The notes: generated by a model from the letters alone, not told the origin. Numbered from the stretch's first letter, positions 32,101 through 42,368 are shown. The stretch: DNA of 64,000 nucleotides from Aeromonas simiae (GCF_000820125.1 NZ_CDBY01000054.1:70614-134613); one strand, 5' to 3'. A program made the numbers and translations.

Positions 32101-32433
32101 TGGCGCCTGCCCGTGCTTGCACCCGAGGTGGCCCGCCGCCACCTGCTCGCCCTGGTCGACGACTGGGTGGCGGGGCTGCGCCACCCGCTACCGCTGTTTC
32201 CCAAGAGCGCCTGGAGCTGGCTTGGCGAACAGGAAAAAAGCGGTGACGAGGAGAAGGCGCTGCGCGCCGCCCGCACCAGCTTCGAGGGGGGCTGGCAGCT
32301 GATGGGCGAGGGGGAAGACCCTTACATCCAGCGCTGCTTCCCCGCACTGGACGAGGCGGTGATGAGCCAGCTCATCGCCCTCGCCCGTACCCATCTGTTG
32401 CCCCTTTATCAGGCGCTGGAGGAGATCGACTGA
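29140..32433 (+). CDS. recC: Exodeoxyribonuclease V subunit RecC
   Basis: A 1097-residue gamma subunit of RecBCD, which recognises Chi and holds the helicase-nuclease together. The N-terminus closely follows E. coli RecC (LYHSNQLDVLKALL, FGIAANIDFPLPASFIWQMF, KVADLFDQYLVYRPDW). The ATG at 29140 aligns with the E. coli start; an upstream TTG (29134) is less likely. The recB ATG overlaps the recC stop by one base (TGATG). The ptrA gene that separates recC and recB in E. coli is absent. Confidence 0.95.
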   Translation: MFTLYHSNQLDVLKALLVELVRRDPLTDPFEREQILVQSPGMAQWLKLELASAFGIAANIDFPLPASFIWQMFIEVLGDVPARSPYNKQSMSWQLMMTLPTLLERPDFAPLRSYLSPQEESPEQVRLWQLCQKVADLFDQYLVYRPDWIERWERGEGLPAELGEVAGQDWQPVLWRELVARTLQLADSGYHRANLFESFIQALQSGAPLPGRLPKRVFVFGISALPPGYVEALRVLGERIEVHLFVTNPCRYYWGDLLDRKTMARLERRLRPGTDLETLQGESNPLLASMGKLGRDYLHHLMGLEPPEVEAFVDMTDDTLLHRLQGDVLEQRDRGAVCDDPDSSRHKTVLTAGDHSLQIHACHSPVRELEVLHDRLLDLFERDPTLTPKEVVVMMPDVAGYAPFIQAVFGARGQIPFSISDRAASQESPLLQSFLALLRLPRQRFGAGELLALLEVPAVLRRFALTVEEFDTLRRWVQESGIRWGLDDAYPERFDLPALSGNSWLFGLRRMLLGYAMGEGEPVAGILPYAEIEGQQGVTLGKLAAFVDTLAHFLPLLEQARSLPEWHRLLHALLAACYDPDEDEERHIQLVRDAMASWQETLGEVRFDEPITPALLQDVLGQALAAQRSSQRFLAGQVNFCTLMPMRSIPFRQVCLLGMNDGVYPRTLPPMGFDLMALASRRGDRSRRDDDRYLFLEALLSAQDGLYISYQGFSVQDNSEREPSVLLAELLDYLRQGFVLAGDEALPDDESGRRLLQALVTAHPLTPYSRDYFFPKDERLFTYAADWLPALTPKAGAGNFQSGDLPLPPEMEGGELELAELLRFYRNPARYFLNRRLKVWFELDDTRLEENEPFALDGLENYQLKDQLLTAHLNEGGTERLRERLRLAGQLPQSWFGPLLLDELDDKMAGLAERVRPLRSEKTPVEIDIPLPQGRLLGWLDSEQGKQLIVKPGSFHGRDWLQGWLRHLCLCLSRSPGETLLLDGLKSWRLPVLAPEVARRHLLALVDDWVAGLRHPLPLFPKSAWSWLGEQEKSGDEEKALRAARTSFEGGWQLMGEGEDPYIQRCFPALDEAVMSQLIALARTHLLPLYQALEEID

Positions 32434-35400
32434 TGTCCCGCACTCTGGATACCCTGCGCTTTCCCCTGTTTGGCGAGCGCCTGATCGAGGCCTCCGCCGG
32501 CACCGGCAAGACCTACACCATCGCCGGTCTCTACCTGCGCCTGCTGCTCGGCCACGGCCCGGCCGATGAGGAGGGGCAGCTCACCGCCCACGCCCGGCCT
32601 TTGAGCGTGACCGAGATTTTGGTGGTGACCTTTACCGAGGCGGCCACCGCCGAGCTGCGTGACCGCATTCGCGGCCGCATCCACGAGGCGCGCCTGGCCT
32701 TCCTGCGCGGGCAAAGCGGCGATCCCTTGTTGGCCCAACTGCTCGGCGAGGTGCCGGATCACGACGCGGCGGCGCGCCTGCTGCTTGCCGCCGAGCGGCA
32801 GATGGACGAGGCGGCGGTCTTTACCATCCACGGTTTTTGCCAGCGGATGCTCAAGAGCAACGCCTTCGAGTCTGGCGCCCTGTTTGAGACCGAGTTTCTC
32901 ACCGACGACAGCCAGCTCAAGTTGCAGGCAGTGAGTGATTACTGGCGCGCTGACTTCTATCCGGCCGGGGAGTCCCTGGCCCGCGCCCTGCGCCAACATT
33001 GGAAGAGCCCGGCCGATCTGCTGGCCGATATTCAGGGCTGGCTCGACAACCCGGAGCTGGAGATCCTGCCGCCGGCCGGCGACGAGACCCTGCTTGCGCG
33101 CCACGAGCGGGAGATGGCCAGGGTGGCGGCGGTGAAGGCCCAGTGGCGCGACCACCTCGATGCCCTGCGCACCCAGACCGAGGGGGTGGTGAGCCGCTAC
33201 ACCGGCAAGAACTACGAAGGCTGGCTTGAGAAGATTGGCCTGTGGGCCCACAGCGACGAGCACGGCTATGCCCTGCCCGATCCCCTGGCCCGCTTTGCCC
33301 GCTCGGCCCTGCTCGAAAATCTCAAAAAAGGGGAGAAGGCCCCGGATCTGCCGCTGTTCGCTGCCATCGAAGAGCTGGTGACCCGCCCCCCCGCCATCGA
33401 CGATCTGGTGTTGCAGCGGGCTGCCCGCGAGGTGCACAAACGCATGGGGCGCGCCAAGCGCGAGGCTTATCAGCTCTCGTTCTCGGACTTGCTCGGGGAT
33501 CTCGACCGGGCGCTCACCTCGCCCTTGGGGGAGCGGCTGCGCGAGCGCATCCGTGCCACCTACCGGGTGGCCATGATCGACGAATTCCAAGATACCGACC
33601 CCCAGCAGTACCGCATCTTTCACGCCCTCTACGGCGGGCAGGAGGAGACGGCGCTGCTGATGATCGGCGACCCCAAGCAGGCCATCTACGGTTTTCGCGG
33701 CGCCGACATCTTCACTTACATCCAGGCTCGCCGGGCTGTGAGCAGTCACTACACCCTGGGGCGCAACTGGCGCTCGAGCCAGGCGCTGGTGGGGGCGGTC
33801 AACGCCCTGTTCGAGCGCGCCCGCGCTCCCTTCATCTATGACCAGGACATCCCCTTCCTGCCGGTGGCGGCTCAGGGCAAACCGCAGGGGCTGACGCTGG
33901 CGGGGGCCGAGGCGCCGGCCCTGTGCTGCTGGTGGCTGGCAGAGAGCCCCACCATCAACAAGGGGAGCTACCAGTCGCGCATGGCGAGCGCCACGGCGGC
34001 GGAGATCCACCGATTGCTGACCCTGGCCCGCCAGGGGGAGGCTCACCTTGGCGACGCGCCCTTGCGCGCCGGCGACATCGCCGTGCTGGTGCGTACCGGC
34101 ACCGAGGGGCGGGTGGTGCAGCAGGCCCTCTCGGCGCTCGGCATCGCCTCTGTCTATCTTTCTAACCGCGAGAGCGTGCTCGATAGTGCGGAGGCGCGCG
34201 AGATATTGCTGATCTTGCACGCCTGCCTGCACCCGAGCGACGAGCGGGCCCTGCGCGCGGCGCTCGCCACGGGCCTGTTCGACCTCGACGCCAAGGCGCT
34301 GGACGCCTTCAGCCGCGACGAGAAGCTGTGGGAGGCCACGGTGCAGGAGTTCACCGACTACCGCCGCCAGTGGCGCCGGATCGGGGTGCTGGCCATGCTG
34401 CGCGCCCTGCTGCACCGGCGCAAGCTGGCCGCCAGCCTGCTGGCCGGCCCGTTCGGGGAGCGGCGCCTGACCAACTACCTGCATCTGGCCGAGCTGCTGG
34501 AGCAGGCGGCCAGCGAGCTGGACGGGGAGTATGCCCTGCTGCGCTGGCTGGCCGAGGCGACCCGGGAGGGAGGGCAGGCCGAGGAGCAGGTGCTGCGCCT
34601 CGAATCCGAGCGCAAGCTGGTGCAGATCGTCACCATCCACAAGTCCAAGGGGCTCGAATACCCCTTGGTGTTCCTGCCGTTTATCTGCGCCCACCGCGAG
34701 AGCGACACCCCCCTCTATCACGAGGGGAGCCGCACCCTGCTCGATCTCAGCCGTTCGCCGAAGGCGCTGGAGCAGGCCGAGCGCGAGCGTCTGGCCGAAG
34801 ATCTGCGCCTGCTCTACGTGGCACTGACCCGGGGCGTCTACGCCACTTGGCTCGGGCTGGCGCCGGTGCGCTCGGGGCCGGGCAAGTCGACCAAGACCGA
34901 TCTGCACAAGACCGCCATCGGCTACCTGTTGCAACGGGGCGAGGAGGGGGAGGCAACGCTGATGGCCGAGGCGCTGACCACCCTGGCGCGCGAGGTGCCG
35001 GGAGTGGTGGTGGGTGAGCCGTCACTCGCTCGCCCGGCCCCGCTGCCCGCCGAGCACGAGGCGGAGGCCACACCTAAGGTGCGCAGCTTCGGTGGGCGCA
35101 TCGAGCGCGACTGGTGGGTCAGCTCCTACTCGGCGCTCTCCAGCTCCGGCAGCCACCACGATCGCGGTGTACTGGCGACCCCAGGTTTTGACGCCGAGGT
35201 GGCCCGCGAGCGCGGCGAAGAGATGGCGCCGGAGCGCTCCATCTTCACCTTCCCGCGCGGCGCCCGGCCCGGCACCCTGCTGCACACCCTGTTTGAGGAG
35301 ATCCCCTTCGAGCTGGCGCGCGATCCCGCCCGTCACGACGAGGTGGCCCCCCAGGTGGCGGCCCTGCTCGAGCGCGACGGCTTCGAGCCCGAGTGGAGCG

Positions 35401-35951
35401 AGGTGCTGACCGCGCATCTGGCGGCCGTACTCGGGACCGAGCTGCTGCCGGGGCTGCGGCTGGGTGAGGTGGCCCACCATCAGGCTGAGCTGGAGTTCTT
35501 CCTGCCCATGGAGCGGGTCACGGCCGAGGGGCTCGATGCGCTGCGAAGGGCCCACGATCCCCTCTCGGCGCGCGGCAAGCCCCTCGCGTTTCAGAGCGTG
35601 CAGGGGATGCTCAAGGGCTTTATCGATCTGGTGTTCGAGTGGCAGGGGCGCTGGTACGTGCTCGACTACAAGTCCAACTGGTTGGGGCAGAGCCCCCTCG
35701 ATTACGGCGGCGCGGCCCTCGAGCAGGCCATGCTCGATCACCATTACGATCTGCAATACCAACTCTACACCCTGGCGCTGCACCGGCTGCTGGCCCACCG
35801 CCTGCCCGATTACGATCCGGCCCGCCACCTGGGCGGCGTCTTCTACCTGTTCCTGCGCGGCATGCCCGAGGCCGGCGTCTTCCACGCCGCTCCCGCCCTT
35901 GAGCTGGTGCACGCCCTCGATTCACTCTTTAACGGCGAGGAGGCAGCATGA
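32433..35951 (+). CDS. recB: Exodeoxyribonuclease V subunit RecB
   Basis: A 1172-residue UvrD-type 3'-5' helicase with a C-terminal nuclease domain. The Walker A is EASAGTGKTYTI (about residues 18-29). Other helicase motifs include VTFTEAATAEL, IDEFQDTDPQQY, GDPKQAIYGFRGAD and VTIHKSKGLEYPLVF. The nuclease active site VLDYKSNWLG near the C-terminus is intact, so the enzyme should be fully active. Length is close to E. coli RecB (1180). It overlaps recD by four bases. Confidence 0.95.
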   Translation: MSRTLDTLRFPLFGERLIEASAGTGKTYTIAGLYLRLLLGHGPADEEGQLTAHARPLSVTEILVVTFTEAATAELRDRIRGRIHEARLAFLRGQSGDPLLAQLLGEVPDHDAAARLLLAAERQMDEAAVFTIHGFCQRMLKSNAFESGALFETEFLTDDSQLKLQAVSDYWRADFYPAGESLARALRQHWKSPADLLADIQGWLDNPELEILPPAGDETLLARHEREMARVAAVKAQWRDHLDALRTQTEGVVSRYTGKNYEGWLEKIGLWAHSDEHGYALPDPLARFARSALLENLKKGEKAPDLPLFAAIEELVTRPPAIDDLVLQRAAREVHKRMGRAKREAYQLSFSDLLGDLDRALTSPLGERLRERIRATYRVAMIDEFQDTDPQQYRIFHALYGGQEETALLMIGDPKQAIYGFRGADIFTYIQARRAVSSHYTLGRNWRSSQALVGAVNALFERARAPFIYDQDIPFLPVAAQGKPQGLTLAGAEAPALCCWWLAESPTINKGSYQSRMASATAAEIHRLLTLARQGEAHLGDAPLRAGDIAVLVRTGTEGRVVQQALSALGIASVYLSNRESVLDSAEAREILLILHACLHPSDERALRAALATGLFDLDAKALDAFSRDEKLWEATVQEFTDYRRQWRRIGVLAMLRALLHRRKLAASLLAGPFGERRLTNYLHLAELLEQAASELDGEYALLRWLAEATREGGQAEEQVLRLESERKLVQIVTIHKSKGLEYPLVFLPFICAHRESDTPLYHEGSRTLLDLSRSPKALEQAERERLAEDLRLLYVALTRGVYATWLGLAPVRSGPGKSTKTDLHKTAIGYLLQRGEEGEATLMAEALTTLAREVPGVVVGEPSLARPAPLPAEHEAEATPKVRSFGGRIERDWWVSSYSALSSSGSHHDRGVLATPGFDAEVARERGEEMAPERSIFTFPRGARPGTLLHTLFEEIPFELARDPARHDEVAPQVAALLERDGFEPEWSEVLTAHLAAVLGTELLPGLRLGEVAHHQAELEFFLPMERVTAEGLDALRRAHDPLSARGKPLAFQSVQGMLKGFIDLVFEWQGRWYVLDYKSNWLGQSPLDYGGAALEQAMLDHHYDLQYQLYTLALHRLLAHRLPDYDPARHLGGVFYLFLRGMPEAGVFHAAPALELVHALDSLFNGEEAA

Positions 35952-37987
35952 GCACGCCCATCCATTCCGATAGCCCCTTGCTCACCCGGCTGCGCGCCCT
36001 GGCCGAGGCAGGCCGCGTGCGCCAGCTCGATCTGCAATTTGCCCGCCTGATCGAGAGCCTGGGGGGCGAGCCGGAGCTGGTGCTGGCCGCCGCGCTCGCC
36101 TGCTTCGAGCTGGGCCGTGGCCACATCTGCCTGCCGCTGGATGCCATCGAACGCCCGTTCGGGCTCGACGGTGACGAGCGCGCCGCCCTGCTCGAGGGGC
36201 TGGCCCCCTTGGCGACGTGGCCGGCGCGTCTGGCCGCCTCGCCCCTGGTGGGGGACGGCAGCCACAGCGCGCCCCACACGCCGCTGGTGCTCTGGTGCGG
36301 GCGGCTCTACCTGACCCGCTACCACGACTTCGAACGCGCGGTGGCCGCGCGCTTGCGCGCCCTCTCGGCGCGGGCCGAGTTCCCCGACATCCGCGCCGCG
36401 CTGGATCGCCTGTTTGCCCGCGACTACGGGCGGCTGTTCGCGGCCTTGCTGCCCCTTCGCACTGCCCCGGATTTCTCGGTGCGCCACTTCCTTGAGAAGT
36501 ACCTGGACGTGGTCGAGGGGGCCGCGCTTGCCTGGGACGAGATCGCCGCACTGCTCGCCTCGGCCCAGAGCGGCGCCGAACTTGCCCCCCTCGATACCCT
36601 GATCCCGCCCTCGGCCTGCTCCAACGGCCAGAAGCTCGCGGCGGCCACCGCCGCCGGTCGCCCCTTTGCGGTCATCTCGGGCGGCCCCGGCACCGGCAAG
36701 ACCACCACGGTGGCCAGGCTGCTCGCCATCCTGGTCGAGACCGGGCTGCGGGCCGGGGCGGCGCCGGCCATCCGGCTGGTGGCCCCCACCGGCAAGGCGG
36801 CGGCGCGCCTGACCGAGAGCATAGGGGCGGCCCTCGGCGATCTGCCGCTGAGCCCCGACGTGGTGAGCGCCATCCCGACCGAGGCGGGCACCCTGCACCG
36901 GCTGCTCGGGGTGATCCCGGGGCGCAGCCAGTTCCGCCACCACGCCGGCAACCCTTTGCATCTGGACGTGCTGGTGGTGGACGAGGCCTCCATGGTGGAC
37001 TTGCCCATGATGGCGCGCCTGCTCGAGGCGCTGCCACCGCAGGCTCGCCTGATCTTGCTTGGCGACAAGGATCAGCTCGCCTCGGTCGAGGCCGGCGCCG
37101 TACTGGCCGATATCTGTAGCTTCGTGACGCAGGGGGTGAGCGAGGCGCAGGCCAACTGGCTCGCCGCCCAGAGCGGCTACCTGGTGGCCGGCTCGGCCGC
37201 CGGCGCCCCGGTGCGCGACAGCCTCTGCCTGCTTAGCAAGAGCTGGCGTTTTGACGAGCGCTCCGGCATCGGCCGGCTGGCGCGCGCCTGCAACGGCGGC
37301 GATCCGGCCGCCGTCGAGCGGGTGTGGGGGGAGGGGTTTACCGACATCGCCCTGCACCCCTGGAGCGCCGAGCGCTACGAGGCGCTGATCCAGCAGGCGG
37401 TCGATGGCTATCGCCCCTATCTGGCGGCCCTGCGCGAGGGGCTCGCACCCAAGGCGGTGTTCCTGGCCTTCAACGGCTTTCAGATCCTCTGCGCCCTGCG
37501 CGAGGGGCCGTTCGGAGTCGAGGGGCTCAACGAGCGCATCGAGGCGGCGCTCAACCGGGCGCGGCTGATCGCCAAAGAGGGGGAGTGGTACGCCGGACGC
37601 GCCGTCATGGTGGTGCAAAACGATCACGGTATCGGCCTTTACAACGGCGACATGGGTCTGTGCCTGCCGGATGAGGAGGGGCGCCTCAAGGTGTGGTTCG
37701 AGCAGGCCGACGGCGGCGTGCGCAGCCTGCTGCCGAGCCGTCTGCCGCCCCACGAGACGGTGTTTGCCATGACCATCCACAAGTCTCAGGGCTCGGAGTT
37801 CGCGCACACCGTGCTGGTGCTGCCCGATGCCCCCAGCCCGCTGCTGACCCGCGAGCTGGTCTACACCGGCATCACCCGCGCCAAGGCCCGCCTCGATCTC
37901 TACGGCGATCGCGCCCTGCTGGCACAGGCGGTGCGCAAAAAGACCGAGCGCTATTCGGGATTGGCGCAGAGGTTGGGGCAGGGTTAG
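35948..37987 (+). CDS. recD: Exodeoxyribonuclease V subunit RecD
   Basis: A 679-residue 5'-3' SF1 helicase, the alpha subunit of RecBCD. The Walker A GGPGTGKTTTVARLL is near residue 245, LVVDEASMVDLPMMARLL is the Walker B region, and MTIHKSQGSEFAHTVLVLP is the C-terminal helicase motif. It is about 70 residues longer than E. coli RecD, in line with an extended N-terminal domain. The ATG overlaps the recB stop by four bases, so recC-recB-recD are one translation-coupled operon. No T-tract terminator is evident; a CGGTTCTTTG inverted repeat follows at 38051. Confidence 0.95.
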   Translation: MSTPIHSDSPLLTRLRALAEAGRVRQLDLQFARLIESLGGEPELVLAAALACFELGRGHICLPLDAIERPFGLDGDERAALLEGLAPLATWPARLAASPLVGDGSHSAPHTPLVLWCGRLYLTRYHDFERAVAARLRALSARAEFPDIRAALDRLFARDYGRLFAALLPLRTAPDFSVRHFLEKYLDVVEGAALAWDEIAALLASAQSGAELAPLDTLIPPSACSNGQKLAAATAAGRPFAVISGGPGTGKTTTVARLLAILVETGLRAGAAPAIRLVAPTGKAAARLTESIGAALGDLPLSPDVVSAIPTEAGTLHRLLGVIPGRSQFRHHAGNPLHLDVLVVDEASMVDLPMMARLLEALPPQARLILLGDKDQLASVEAGAVLADICSFVTQGVSEAQANWLAAQSGYLVAGSAAGAPVRDSLCLLSKSWRFDERSGIGRLARACNGGDPAAVERVWGEGFTDIALHPWSAERYEALIQQAVDGYRPYLAALREGLAPKAVFLAFNGFQILCALREGPFGVEGLNERIEAALNRARLIAKEGEWYAGRAVMVVQNDHGIGLYNGDMGLCLPDEEGRLKVWFEQADGGVRSLLPSRLPPHETVFAMTIHKSQGSEFAHTVLVLPDAPSPLLTRELVYTGITRAKARLDLYGDRALLAQAVRKKTERYSGLAQRLGQG

Positions 37988-38050
37988 ATGTTAGGTTACT
38001 GACAAGGGGGAATGCGAGGTCGATGGCTTTGATGGGGGCGGGTGGCTTGG

Positions 38051-38071
38051 CGGTTCTTTGCCAAAGAACCG
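38051..38071. repeat. Short inverted repeat after recD
   Basis: CGGTTCTTTG (38051-38060) and CAAAGAACCG (38062-38071) form a perfect inverted repeat around one base. It resembles the CTTTTCTTTG/CAAAGAAAAG hairpin at 19623-19650, so the two may belong to one dispersed repeat family and mark the left edge of the AT-rich islet. Confidence 0.5.
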
Positions 38072-38188
38072 TCTCCAATTAAGGCGCTCACTCCTGTTCT
38101 CGCGCCAAATCGTGTGTAGAATAGCTCCTACTGACCTCTACCTTGCGATCGTTAGGCAGTATTCAAAGTGGTAGATATCAGGTGATGA

Positions 38189-38569
38189 CTATATCGATAT
38201 ATTATTTATTATTTCCACACTCAGAGTGTCATTATCCGCTATGCATAAGAATGACCTGAGCATGACGTTAGAGAAAAGTTCAACACGATCAAGTAAGGCA
38301 TTACAAGCTCTGCGGACTAATACTGGATATTGTTTTCCATTAGCTTTTGCAACTCCGGCGTAGTAAAGATAACCAACCCTCAGTTTAGGTATATGTTGGA
38401 AACCGTCTGGGTATAATATTTCATTCCCACACTCCTTAAACACCGGTTCGCAAAGCAGTAATTCATGTACGACACTCTCGCTCACTATTATGTTTAGTGA
38501 GCCTTCAACAATATCATTCCAATTCATGCTTTTTTTCATTTTATCAGCACGGCTTGGGTTTAATTTCAT
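38189..38569 (-). CDS. Hypothetical protein of the AT-rich islet (distal gene)
   Basis: A 126-residue protein with no family I recognise. It contains two Cys in ELLLCEPVFKECGNE, a central strand-rich stretch with LYYAGVAKANG, and a hydrophobic C-terminal end. The start at 38569 follows AGAGG by eight bases; an upstream in-frame ATG is at 38647. Base composition is clearly AT-rich against the GC-rich neighbours, a sign of transfer. It lies downstream of a second unknown gene on the same strand, about 175 bases away. Confidence 0.55.
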   Translation of the reverse strand: MKLNPSRADKMKKSMNWNDIVEGSLNIIVSESVVHELLLCEPVFKECGNEILYPDGFQHIPKLRVGYLYYAGVAKANGKQYPVLVRRACNALLDRVELFSNVMLRSFLCIADNDTLSVEIINNISI

Positions 38570-38745
38570 GATCACAGCCTCTCCGGGAGGCCCCATGTTT
38601 ACATTATGCTTTGATGACCTAGCCTGCACTTTTCCTGAGAAGATCAAATTCTATTCCTTAATTTCTGTACATGATTTATATTAATTGTCGGTTGTGACTA
38701 CTAAGCTGAAGGAGGTCCTGAGTATAGTTAATTAACCACTATGCG

Positions 38746-39483
38746 TTATTTCAACTGCGGTACGCCATTTATATGTTCAAGCCATTTATTTATTGATGTT
38801 TTCTGTTTTTCTGTAATTCTCCCTTTAGATATTATTGTCTTTCTGACGCCAACTAAAAAAGCAGTTTTTTCTGATGGTAACTTCTCGATGCCCACATCAA
38901 TCCAGAATAAATAGTTATATATCTTTTGCAATGTTAAGGGGCTTAGATTATCTGGCGCTTTGGCTGAAATATTGTTTATATGTTGAATGTCAGACCTAGA
39001 AAGTCCCTGAGAGTTAAGTTTTTCGTAGTATTCCTTTAGGACTGAATATGAGCATTTAAGTTCATTTACGAGCTTATTTTCTCTTAGCATTAGGTACTCA
39101 ATGGCTTTTTTTTCTTGGTTATCCTCACCATTACCTCTTTGTCCGCCAGTACTACAACTACCTTCGCGATCTTTTGTGGATAAAGTAAACTTAGTTAGAT
39201 CTGGTATTCCTGATATAGCACCTTCACCTGCCTTATTTTTTGCACACGTCGGTCCAGAATAATATAACAATCCTGTTTCTAAATCTTTTAGGATATAGGC
39301 TTTTAGGGAAGTTAGATATTGTGGACAAAAATCACACTTCCTGGAAGTTTCAGTCAAATCACGTCGAATTACTTGATAAGGCAAAATATCATCCTCGATG
39401 CATGCTTGTGCTGGCTGGCTATCACCAGAAGGTGTCTGTCCTGGCCAATTACACTGAACTTTAAATAGGCGAAATGACAGCAC
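38746..39483 (-). CDS. Hypothetical protein of the AT-rich islet with Cys cluster
   Basis: A 245-residue protein with a GTG start at 39483 and only a weak ribosome-binding site. Near the N-terminus, Cys50 and Cys53 (CDFC) and Cys80 (GPTCAKN) form a possible metal site around LKDLETGLLYYSG. The middle is polar with Gly/Ser (about residues 105-125), and the C-terminal half is Lys-rich and helical (LRENKLVNELKCSYSVLKEYYEKL). No family recognised. The AT-rich composition indicates acquisition. The LYYxG segment is shared with the downstream gene. Confidence 0.6.
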   Translation of the reverse strand: MLSFRLFKVQCNWPGQTPSGDSQPAQACIEDDILPYQVIRRDLTETSRKCDFCPQYLTSLKAYILKDLETGLLYYSGPTCAKNKAGEGAISGIPDLTKFTLSTKDREGSCSTGGQRGNGEDNQEKKAIEYLMLRENKLVNELKCSYSVLKEYYEKLNSQGLSRSDIQHINNISAKAPDNLSPLTLQKIYNYLFWIDVGIEKLPSEKTAFLVGVRKTIISKGRITEKQKTSINKWLEHINGVPQLK

Positions 39484-39703
39484 AGATTAACTTCAGCCAT
39501 CCTGGATAATCGCCGCGACCATGGTATCGGATGGATCTTTAAAGAGAAGATCGTTGCCGTAAAAATGCCGAGTGGATCGCGTTATGGCACGATGAGTTTG
39601 AGCTGAGGCTGACGGTTAGGTTGAACATCATGAAACCTGCGCGTTTTCCCGCCAAGTCTGCTATGCTCCGCGGCCGTCCTTCTGGCCCAGCGAGATACCT
39701 GCC
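39484..39703. other. Gap between the islet and dbpA
   Basis: No complete gene is seen. Short uninterrupted frames between about 39490 and 39640 lack starts and could be remnants. Just upstream of dbpA, TATGCT (about 39660) could be a -10 element. Confidence 0.4.
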
Positions 39704-41083
<1,380 letters not shown>

Positions 41084-41098
41084 ACGGGCGGCAAAGAG

Positions 41099-41130
41099 AA
41101 GGGGCCTGACGCGTGCGTCAGGCCCCTTTT
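41099..41130. terminator. Terminator between dbpA and yjiA
   Basis: A thirteen-base-pair stem (AAGGGGCCTGACG with CGTCAGGCCCCTT, loop CGTG) is followed by T residues. It lies between convergent genes and can act in both directions. Confidence 0.9.
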
Positions 41131-41150
41131 GTATGGGCGCTCGGGCGGGA

Positions 41151-42158
41151 TCAGATCGCCGCGCAAGCGGCAAAGCCTTCGCGCAGCGGCTCAACGGGCA
41201 GGTAGCGGCCGATGATCACCAGCCGCGAGCGGGGCGGCGTCTCGCCCCAGGGGGAGCCGTAGTCGAACCCCACCACCTTGTGCACCCCCTGCACGATCAG
41301 CCGGCGCGATTCACCGGCGATGGCCAGCACCCCCTTGTAGCGCAGCATGTCGTTGCCGTGCTGTGCGATGCACTGCTCCATGAAGGCGCCGATGCGCTTG
41401 AGATCCAGCTCGCCCCCCTCGAACAGCTGGGCCTGTATGGTGTCGTGCCAGGAGCGGGTCTGCCCCGAGAGGGGGGCGAAGGCCTCGCCGCCGGCCCGCA
41501 CGATGCGCACTCCCTGGCTCAGGGGCAGCTCGTCGCTCAGGGTGAAGGCGTCGATGTCGAGCCAGAGCGCCGGGGGGCAGGCCCCCTGCTGCACGTCGAT
41601 GATCTCGGCCTTGTGGTTGATGCGGTGGATGCGGGCGAGGGCCGCAGCGCGAGTCGCCTCGTCCACGCTGTCGCACTTGCTGAGCAAGATGCGATCGGCA
41701 AAGCCGAGCTGGGCTGCGGCCACCGGGTGCTCGTCGAGCTGGCGGGCGATGTGCTGGCAGTCGGCCAAGGTGATGACGGCATCGAGGCGCAGCGCCTCGC
41801 GCAGGGCCTCTTCCACGAAGAAGGTCTGGATGATGGGGCCCGGATCGGCGAGGCCGGTGGTCTCGACGATGAGCCGCTCGAAGGCCAGCTCGCCACGCGC
41901 CCGGCGCGCCAGCAGATCGGTGAGGGCGGCGGCGAACTCGCCGCGCACGCTGCAACAGACGCAGCCGTTACTGAGCTCGACCACGCTCACCCCCTCGCCC
42001 CCCTCCAGCAGGGCGCCGTCGATGTTGGCGGCGCCGAACTCGTTCTCGAGGATGGCCACAGGGGGCCCTTGATGGTGGCGCAGGAAGTGGTTGAGCAGGG
42101 TGGTTTTGCCGGCGCCGAGAAAACCGGTCAGCAGGGTGACCGCAATCGCCTGGTTCAT
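41151..42158 (-). CDS. yjiA: CobW/COG0523-family GTPase YjiA
   Basis: A 335-residue G3E GTPase. The Walker A is GFLGAGKT (residues 12-19). The metal-binding CVCC (Cys66, Cys68, Cys69) within LSNGCVCCSVR defines COG0523 metallochaperone-like proteins, and the guanine-specificity loop reads LSKCD in place of NKxD. The C-terminal CobW_C domain is present. AGGA precedes the start. It is the last gene of btsT-yjiX-yjiA, the same order as in E. coli; its link with pyruvate uptake is not understood. Confidence 0.92.
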   Translation of the reverse strand: MNQAIAVTLLTGFLGAGKTTLLNHFLRHHQGPPVAILENEFGAANIDGALLEGGEGVSVVELSNGCVCCSVRGEFAAALTDLLARRARGELAFERLIVETTGLADPGPIIQTFFVEEALREALRLDAVITLADCQHIARQLDEHPVAAAQLGFADRILLSKCDSVDEATRAAALARIHRINHKAEIIDVQQGACPPALWLDIDAFTLSDELPLSQGVRIVRAGGEAFAPLSGQTRSWHDTIQAQLFEGGELDLKRIGAFMEQCIAQHGNDMLRYKGVLAIAGESRRLIVQGVHKVVGFDYGSPWGETPPRSRLVIIGRYLPVEPLREGFAACAAI

Positions 42159-42170
42159 GGGGATTCCTAT

Positions 42171-42368
42171 CTAGCAGCAGCGACCGCCGTTCTTGCCGCC
42201 GTAGCGGGCATCCTGGCGTTCGCGGAAAAACGCTTCGTAGCTCATGGGGGTCTGCTCTGGATGAGTCAGCCGCATGTGCTGCACATAGTTGTCGTAATCG
42301 GGCACGCCGACCATCAGCTTGGCGGCCTGTCCCAGGTATTTGCCGGCCTTGGCCAGGGTGTCGAACAT
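42171..42368 (-). CDS. yjiX: YbdD/YjiX family small protein
   Basis: A 65-residue protein of the YbdD/YjiX (DUF466) family: [24 protein letters not shown] and [21 protein letters not shown] are the conserved blocks, ending in Cys-Cys. Family members almost always follow a CstA/BtsT transporter gene, as here. GAGGAG precedes the ATG. Molecular role unknown. Confidence 0.93.
   Translation of the reverse strand: MFDTLAKAGKYLGQAAKLMVGVPDYDNYVQHMRLTHPEQTPMSYEAFFRERQDARYGGKNGGRCC

Noticed and set aside
29185..34934. Two very long minus-strand open frames opposite recC and recB (747 and 841 codons)
   Set aside because: They are mirror images of GC-rich coding sequence; the Gln/His/Ala-rich translations have no domain features, and the plus-strand proteins are unmistakable.
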